This document shows, piece by piece, positions 1 to 8,277 of a stretch of DNA of 8,277 bases (within the stretch, counting starts at the first letter, position 1; every line of letters starts with the position of its first letter). Origin of the DNA: Candidatus Izemoplasma sp. (lineage in GTDB: Bacteria > Bacillota_I > Bacilli_A > Izemoplasmatales > Izemoplasmataceae); contig SKGG01000003.1 of assembly GCA_007117565.1 (NCBI GenBank), positions 1 through 8,277 on the forward strand. The letters are read 5' to 3'. Under the pieces are notes generated by a model, which made no database searches, was not told where the DNA came from, and was given only the letters and a program-made list of their open reading frames with translations. The position numbers were made by a program, and so were the translations under genes.

Positions 1-300
1 CCCTAAATCGATAAAGATTTGCGGGACGTCCACGTGTTTAGAAAAAACAAACGCTGGCGGATTCTTTTCAAACAACATCCGCACGCGAATGTGTTGGTCG
101 CTTTCGTTGAGCCACCAGAAAAAGGTCACTTCTTTGCTGCCTAAGAGCTGGACGCGGTCTGGTTCATAAAAATCGAACATGCCCGCAAGCTCTAAGCCTG
201 GACGCGTAATTTGAGCGAGGGTGAGTTCTTTTTCTAAACTTTCGGCCCCGCAAATGATGTCTAATCTAAACTTTCGGACTAAATCTAGGACTCTCACCAT
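1..300 (-). CDS. hprK: HPr kinase/phosphorylase, N-terminal part (cut by window edge)
   Basis: Bifunctional enzyme that phosphorylates and dephosphorylates a regulatory serine (Ser46 in Bacillus) of the PTS carrier HPr, controlling carbon catabolite repression in Firmicutes and many Mollicutes. Only the first 100 codons are inside the window; the frame is open to base 1 and the gene continues beyond it. The translation starts MVRVLDLVRKFRLDIICGAE. It then shows the family's N-terminal signature: TRPGLELAGMFDFY (about residues 52-65) followed by RVQLLGSKEVTFFWWL (about 69-84). The Bacillus equivalents, from memory, are SRPGIEIAGYFTYY and RVQLLGKTELSFFEQL. The catalytic Walker A loop and HprK signature lie further C-terminal, outside the window, so activity cannot be judged. 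The ATG lies one base after the stop of the upstream membrane protein gene, with GGAGG seven bases before it (308-312), so it is probably co-expressed with that gene. The identification is firm; the family is usually about 310 residues. Confidence 0.93.
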   Translation of the reverse strand, partial: MVRVLDLVRKFRLDIICGAESLEKELTLAQITRPGLELAGMFDFYEPDRVQLLGSKEVTFFWWLNESDQHIRVRMLFEKNPPAFVFSKHVDVPQIFIDLG

Positions 301-301
301 G

Positions 302-886
302 TTAGCCCCTCCAATCTCGAGCTTGCTTTACAAGCAGCCCAATGAGATAACGCATAAAGACAAAAATGCCCGTAAAGGCCACCAGCTCTGCTGGCGAAGC
401 AAAATTGGTGGTCGTTGGGAACAAATATTGATCAATGAAGAAAAATAAGGTCACATAACCGAAAAAGAAGATAAACCCTAATGTTTGAAAGGCCAGTTTA
501 ATGTGATGATACATAATGTACATACGTAACAACGCTTCGGCCAAAGTATACACTAAGACAAAAAGCAGTGGGACCCATAAATCGCCTTGAATACTGGCGA
601 GATTAAAAAGCGTCGCCACGCCGTAAATAACCAACAGGTTAATCACATAGTACATCAGAAAATTAACGGTTTGGTTGGGATGAAACATCCCCCCAAATTC
701 TAACATAATCACCGGTTTTTTCGACTGCGGAGGCTTTTTATTCCCTTGTTGGCGTTTTTTTTCCACTTCTTGTAAGGTTTGAATCAGCGTTTCGAGTTTT
801 TCTTCGTCGCTGAGTTTTTCAAAATCCTCATCTAAAGCTTTGTGTTTTTCTTTTTTTTCTTTGTCTTTTAAAGACTTTTTGGACAC
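302..886 (-). CDS. Four-helix membrane protein with charged N-terminus, unknown function (possibly YvlD/holin-like)
   Basis: Unrecognised protein of 194 residues if it begins at GTG 886-884. That start sits seven bases after a GAGG within a near-perfect Shine-Dalgarno (890-897). A TTG start at 901 would add five residues but lies upstream of that site. Residues 1-60 are very hydrophilic, rich in Lys and Glu, without a signal peptide, and look helical or coiled-coil (KDKEKKEKHKALDEDFEKLS, then a Lys/Gln/Pro-rich linker). Four hydrophobic segments follow at about 75-97, 104-124, 129-151 and 166-186, so the charged domain is probably cytoplasmic. The membrane part has an INLLVIYG start, a helix-ending LLRMY and a TLGFIFFFGY segment. 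Their order and spacing recall Bacillus YvlD (four-TM holin superfamily IV type), which also lies between uvrA and hprK; this is my inference from memory and tentative. It starts four bases after the uvrA stop and ends one base before hprK, so it is an operon member. Confidence 0.8.
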   Translation of the reverse strand: MSKKSLKDKEKKEKHKALDEDFEKLSDEEKLETLIQTLQEVEKKRQQGNKKPPQSKKPVIMLEFGGMFHPNQTVNFLMYYVINLLVIYGVATLFNLASIQGDLWVPLLFVLVYTLAEALLRMYIMYHHIKLAFQTLGFIFFFGYVTLFFFIDQYLFPTTTNFASPAELVAFTGIFVFMRYLIGLLVKQARDWRG

Positions 887-890
887 ATCA

Positions 891-5707
<4,817 letters not shown>

Positions 5708-5709
<2 letters not shown>

Positions 5710-7870
5710 ACACTTTCGTGATCGCAGGGTGATCCTTCATTAAGGTTTTGAGGCCCACCCCTTGTTTAAATGCGATCGTACATTGCTCGCCTTGAATGTT
5801 GACGACAACCCCTTCGCCAAAGGCTTTATGTTGAATCTTATCGCCCGCGTGAAGGTCGTTTTCTTGACGCGTCAAGACACGGGCTTGACGGGCTTTATAC
5901 GCCGCCGTTTGTTGATAGTCACGGCGATAGCGTTCGCTGTTTTTTTGTTTTTGGTTGTTCATGCCTTCAAGTTTTAAAAGACTTGAATCGATGGCTTTAA
6001 TAAACTGCGAATCCGGGAACACAACACGTTGGCCATAATGCATCCGTTCGTGCGCGTTGGTGAGATAGAGTTTCTCTTTCGCACGGGTGATGCCGACATA
6101 CATTAAGCGTCGTTCTTCGGCGAGTTCTTTAGCACTCTCTCTCGTTTGTTCTAAAGGGAACATGCCTTCTTCTAAAGTGACTAAAAACACGACTCTAAAC
6201 TCTAGCCCTTTAGCCGCATGAAGAGTCATGAGGGCGACAGAGTTCGGGTCGTCTTCACGGTCTTCTTGTGATTTTAAGGCGATGTCTTCTAAGAGATAGG
6301 TGAGCGTAATGTCAACACTTTGATCCGGTAAGAGCTTCCGTGTTTCTTCAAACATGCTGACCAGTTCTTGAATGTTTTCTAACCGGACATCTTTTAAGTC
6401 GTCGTCTTCTAACATCTTATCATATCCGGTGTCTTTTAAGAGTGTTGTCATAAACGTCGCAAAACTATCTTCCATTAAAGGCGCTTCAAGCGCTTCAATC
6501 ATGTCTAAAAACTTCGTCAGTTTCGGTAGGGCACTGCGTGGAATGAGCGGATGTTTTTGATGTATGATGGCCGCCATGCTTGACGCTTCCTTATCCGCCA
6601 GCGTACTGAGCGTTTCCATCGTTTTAGCCCCAATGCCGCGTCTAGGTTCATTGACGACACGCATCAAACTAAAGTCATCATGCGGGTTGAGGACGAGTCT
6701 TAAATAAGCCACCATATCTTTGATTTCTTTACGTTTAAAGAAGCTTAAGTTTCCGATGATTTTATACGGGATATGGCTTTGTATAAAGGTTTCTTCAAAT
6801 TTTCTTGACGTGGTATTGGCGCGATACAAGACCGCCATGTCTTCATACCTAAGTCCTTGACGCGCGAGTTGTTTGACGGTGTCTGAGACGTAAGACACTT
6901 CATCACGGTCGCTATAGCCTTTATAAAAGACGATGGGCTCGCCTTCGCCTTGCGTTGAAAATAAGTTCTTTTCAATGCGTTCAGGATTTTCTTTGATGAC
7001 TTGATTGGCAGCTTTTAATATGGTGTTGGTGGAGCGGTAGTTTTGTTCTAATAAAATGGTGGTTAAGTTGGGATAATCCCGTCTTAAACGGGCGATGTTT
7101 TCGATGTTCGCACCGCGAAAAGCATAGATGCTTTGATCTTCATCGCCCACCACAAAGAGATTGTGATGTTCCCCCACCAACAAACGAATCAGTTCGTATT
7201 GAATGGTGTTGGTGTCTTGAAATTCATCGACATGGATGTAAGTGAATTGTTGGTGGTACATCGCACGTACATCGTCAAAGTTTTTGAGCAAGGTGATGGT
7301 GTTGAGCAACAGATCTTCAAAATCCATCAAATGGTTGTCTTTCATCTTTGCTTGATATTTAGGCGCGATAAGTTCTAACGCGTGACGATAAGGCTCAGGC
7401 ACTTGTTCCGTGTCAAGTGACCCTGATTTGGTAGCCAATAAAAAATGTTTGAGGCGCGAGGGTTTGGTGAGCTTGACATCTAATTGCACAAGTTTCATGA
7501 TCGCTTTAATCATCGATAAGACATCATCGTCGTCAATGATTTGAAAGGTTTCTTTATAACCAAGCCTTGACGCATGGTCTCTTAACATGCGTGCGCACAT
7601 GGAGTGAAACGTCGAAATCCACATCGTATAGGTGGACGTGTTTAAAAAAGCCGCGATGCGTTGTTTCATCTCACTCGCTGCTTTGTTCGTGAAGGTGATC
7701 GCTAAGATTTGTTCTCTTGGCACCCCTAAATTAAAAATGAGGTGGGCAATGCGTCGGGTCAAGACACTGGTCTTTCCACTGCCGGCCCCCGCCATCACCA
7801 TCAGCGGTCCTTCGGTTTGAGTCGTTGCTTGGCGTTGTTGTTCATTGAGTCCTAAAAATAAATCTTCCAC
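5708..7870 (-). CDS. pcrA: ATP-dependent DNA helicase PcrA (UvrD/Rep family, SF1A)
   Basis: 3'-5' superfamily 1 helicase, essential in Bacillus. It unwinds DNA in repair and rolling-circle replication, removes RecA, and contacts RNA polymerase. With GTG 7870 as start it has 720 residues, normal for PcrA. Motifs, numbered from that start: Q motif LNEQQRQA (8-15); Walker A GAGSGKT (28-34, Lys33); Ia ITFTNKAASEM (58-68); DEFQD (215-219); III VGDEDQSIYAFRGA (241-254); IV LEQNYRST (275-282); V TLHAAKGLEF (549-558); VI EERRLMYVGITRAKEKL (585-601). After a variable basic, Gln-rich linker, the last 45 residues (GDKIQHKAFGEGVVVNIQG onward) match the Tudor-like tail that binds RNA polymerase in Gram-positive PcrA. 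It is the first gene of the operon, downstream of its own likely promoter. A GTG at 7879 would add three residues but is inside the ribosome site. Confidence 0.97.
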
Positions 7871-7876
7871 TTTTTT

Positions 7877-7881
7877 CACCT
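7877..7881 (-). promoter_or_regulatory. Ribosome binding site deciding the pcrA start
   Basis: AGGTG on the minus strand, six A residues before GTG 7870-7868. It contains the alternative GTG (7879-7877), which has no upstream purine-rich site at useful spacing. I therefore chose GTG 7870 as the start. Confidence 0.65.
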
Positions 7882-7886
7882 GCTTT

Positions 7887-7915
7887 ATTATAGCAAATTA
7901 AAGCCCATTTGACGA
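7887..7915 (-). promoter_or_regulatory. Extended -10 sigma-A type promoter for the pcrA operon
   Basis: The minus strand has TGCTATAAT, a perfect TATAAT hexamer (7892-7887) with the extended TG motif at 7895-7894. A weak -35 (TCGTCA, 7915-7910, four of six to TTGACA) lies exactly 17 bases upstream. Predicted transcription would start near 7880, leaving a leader of only about ten bases, with the transcript beginning at the ribosome site. A weaker upstream -10 (TTTAAT, 7902-7897), with no good -35, would give a longer leader. Confidence 0.6.
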
Positions 7916-7970
7916 TGAAAAAGCGACCCTTTTAAGGCAATCTTTAAGAATGCTTGATCTAAAGAAATGC

Positions 7971-7999
7971 AAAAAAAAACCAACCATTAAGGTTGGTTT
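7971..7999 (-). terminator. Intrinsic terminator after the cold-shock gene
   Basis: A perfect nine-base-pair stem (arms 7977-7985 and 7991-7999, five-base loop) reads AAACCAACC/GGTTGGTTT on the minus strand and runs into nine T residues (7979-7971). It lies 12 bases past the csp stop and separates that gene from the pcrA operon. I see no U tract suited to plus-strand use. Confidence 0.9.
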
Positions 8000-8003
8000 A
8001 GTT

Positions 8004-8019
8004 CTCTTTAATTAAAGAG
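8004..8019. repeat. Perfect 16-base palindrome spanning the csp stop codon
   Basis: CTCTTTAATTAAAGAG is its own reverse complement. It includes the last Leu codon and TAA stop of the cold-shock gene and lies five bases upstream of the terminator stem. It could fold as a second small hairpin at the 3' end of the csp message or be a protein-binding dyad; no function is shown. Confidence 0.6.
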
Positions 8020-8209
8020 CGTTGATGTTTTCGGCTTGTGGGCCTTTTGGGCTTTCAACGACATCAAATTCAACTTTTTCGCCTTCTTCTAAGGTTTTAA
8101 AGCCATCTTTGTTGATGTGTGAATAATGTGCAAATACGTCAGTGCCTTCATCGGTAGTGATGAAACCAAAGCCTTTTTCTGCATTAAACCATTTTACTGT
8201 TCCAGTCAT
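8012..8209 (-). CDS. Cold-shock protein (CspA family RNA chaperone)
   Basis: Small cytoplasmic single-domain OB-fold protein that binds single-stranded RNA and DNA and melts mRNA structure, often induced by cold or growth transitions. Its 65 residues are typical for the family. It has the usual start [17 protein letters not shown] with Trp8, RNP1 KGFGFI (12-17, Phe15 and Phe17) and RNP2 VFAHYS (25-30, Phe26 and His28). RNP2 is more often VFVHFS; the Ala27 and Tyr29 changes are mild and keep an aromatic. The rest ([19 protein letters not shown] and GPQAENI) is standard. ATG 8209 follows GGAGG (8217-8221) at seven bases. The gene is monocistronic, closed by the terminator at 7971-7999, and its leader holds a repeat that could hide the ribosome site. 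Which csp paralogue (A, B, C or D) it is cannot be told, so no symbol is given. Confidence 0.96.
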   Translation of the reverse strand: MTGTVKWFNAEKGFGFITTDEGTDVFAHYSHINKDGFKTLEEGEKVEFDVVESPKGPQAENINAL

Positions 8210-8217
8210 GGGTGGTC

Positions 8218-8267
8218 CTCCATTCTTCTTATGGTGCTTAAAGTACTCTTTGGTAATCAGAATGGAG
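8218..8267 (-). promoter_or_regulatory. Inverted repeat in csp leader that would mask the Shine-Dalgarno
   Basis: On the minus strand CTCCATTCT (8267-8259) is perfectly complementary to AGAATGGAG (8226-8218). The second arm contains four of the five bases of the GGAGG ribosome site. The 32-base loop contains a small AAAG/CTTT hairpin (8240-8251). In the csp mRNA this could form a closed, translation-off state that opens or refolds with temperature, as cspA leaders are known to refold. No convincing -10 box is seen in 8210-8277, so the promoter is probably outside the window and the leader longer than about 65 bases. Confidence 0.45.
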
Positions 8268-8277
8268 TGCTTAGTGC

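Noticed and set aside
25..30. Degenerate or missing catalytic part of HprK
   Set aside because: The Walker A and HprK signature are beyond the window edge. The visible 100 codons are intact, so absence here is only truncation by the window.
7903..7976. A small gene or ncRNA in the gap between the csp terminator and the pcrA promoter
   Set aside because: This short AT-rich stretch has no frame with a start and ribosome site, and no stable stem other than the terminator. It is best read as spacer plus promoter.

Overview
The window is a stretch of chromosomal housekeeping genes, all on the minus strand. It suggests a fermentative low-to-medium-GC member of the Firmicutes/Mollicutes lineage. 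The evidence is a pcrA-ligA pair, a PcrA-type helicase with the Firmicutes C-terminal tail, an NAD-dependent ligase and an HPr kinase, with strong GAGGTGA-type ribosome binding sites. TGA is used as stop (ligA, uvrA) and tryptophans are TGG, so the code is standard. This argues against Mycoplasma-type recoding and leaves Acholeplasma/Izemoplasma-like, Erysipelotrichia-like or bacillar relatives open. Base composition looks higher in GC than typical mollicutes, but I could not compute it, and genus cannot be assigned.

Layout in the direction of transcription (high to low coordinates): (1) a cold-shock protein gene (8012-8209) with a leader in which an inverted repeat covers its own Shine-Dalgarno, followed by an intrinsic terminator (7971-7999). 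(2) A gap of about 140 bases carrying an extended -10 promoter. (3) A tightly packed five-gene run: pcrA (helicase), ligA (DNA ligase), uvrA (excision repair damage sensor), a four-helix membrane protein of unknown function, and hprK (HPr kinase/phosphorylase, only its first 100 codons inside the window). Gaps in this run are 6, -4, 4 and 1 bases, and I see no internal terminator, so it reads as one operon with translational coupling.

Functionally the first three genes form a DNA repair set. UvrA recognises bulky lesions, PcrA (UvrD family) strips and unwinds DNA and contacts RNA polymerase, and LigA seals the final nick. The last two genes match the uvrA - small membrane protein(s) - hprK neighbourhood known from Bacillus, so the run looks like a fusion of two conserved Firmicutes neighbourhoods. 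uvrB is not next to uvrA here.

I found no mobile element, CRISPR array, tRNA or rRNA, and no wholly new system. The items most worth a second look are the SD-sequestering hairpin in the csp leader, the unusually short leader predicted for pcrA, the membrane protein between uvrA and hprK, and three start codons that an automatic longest-ORF call would place inside the ribosome binding site.
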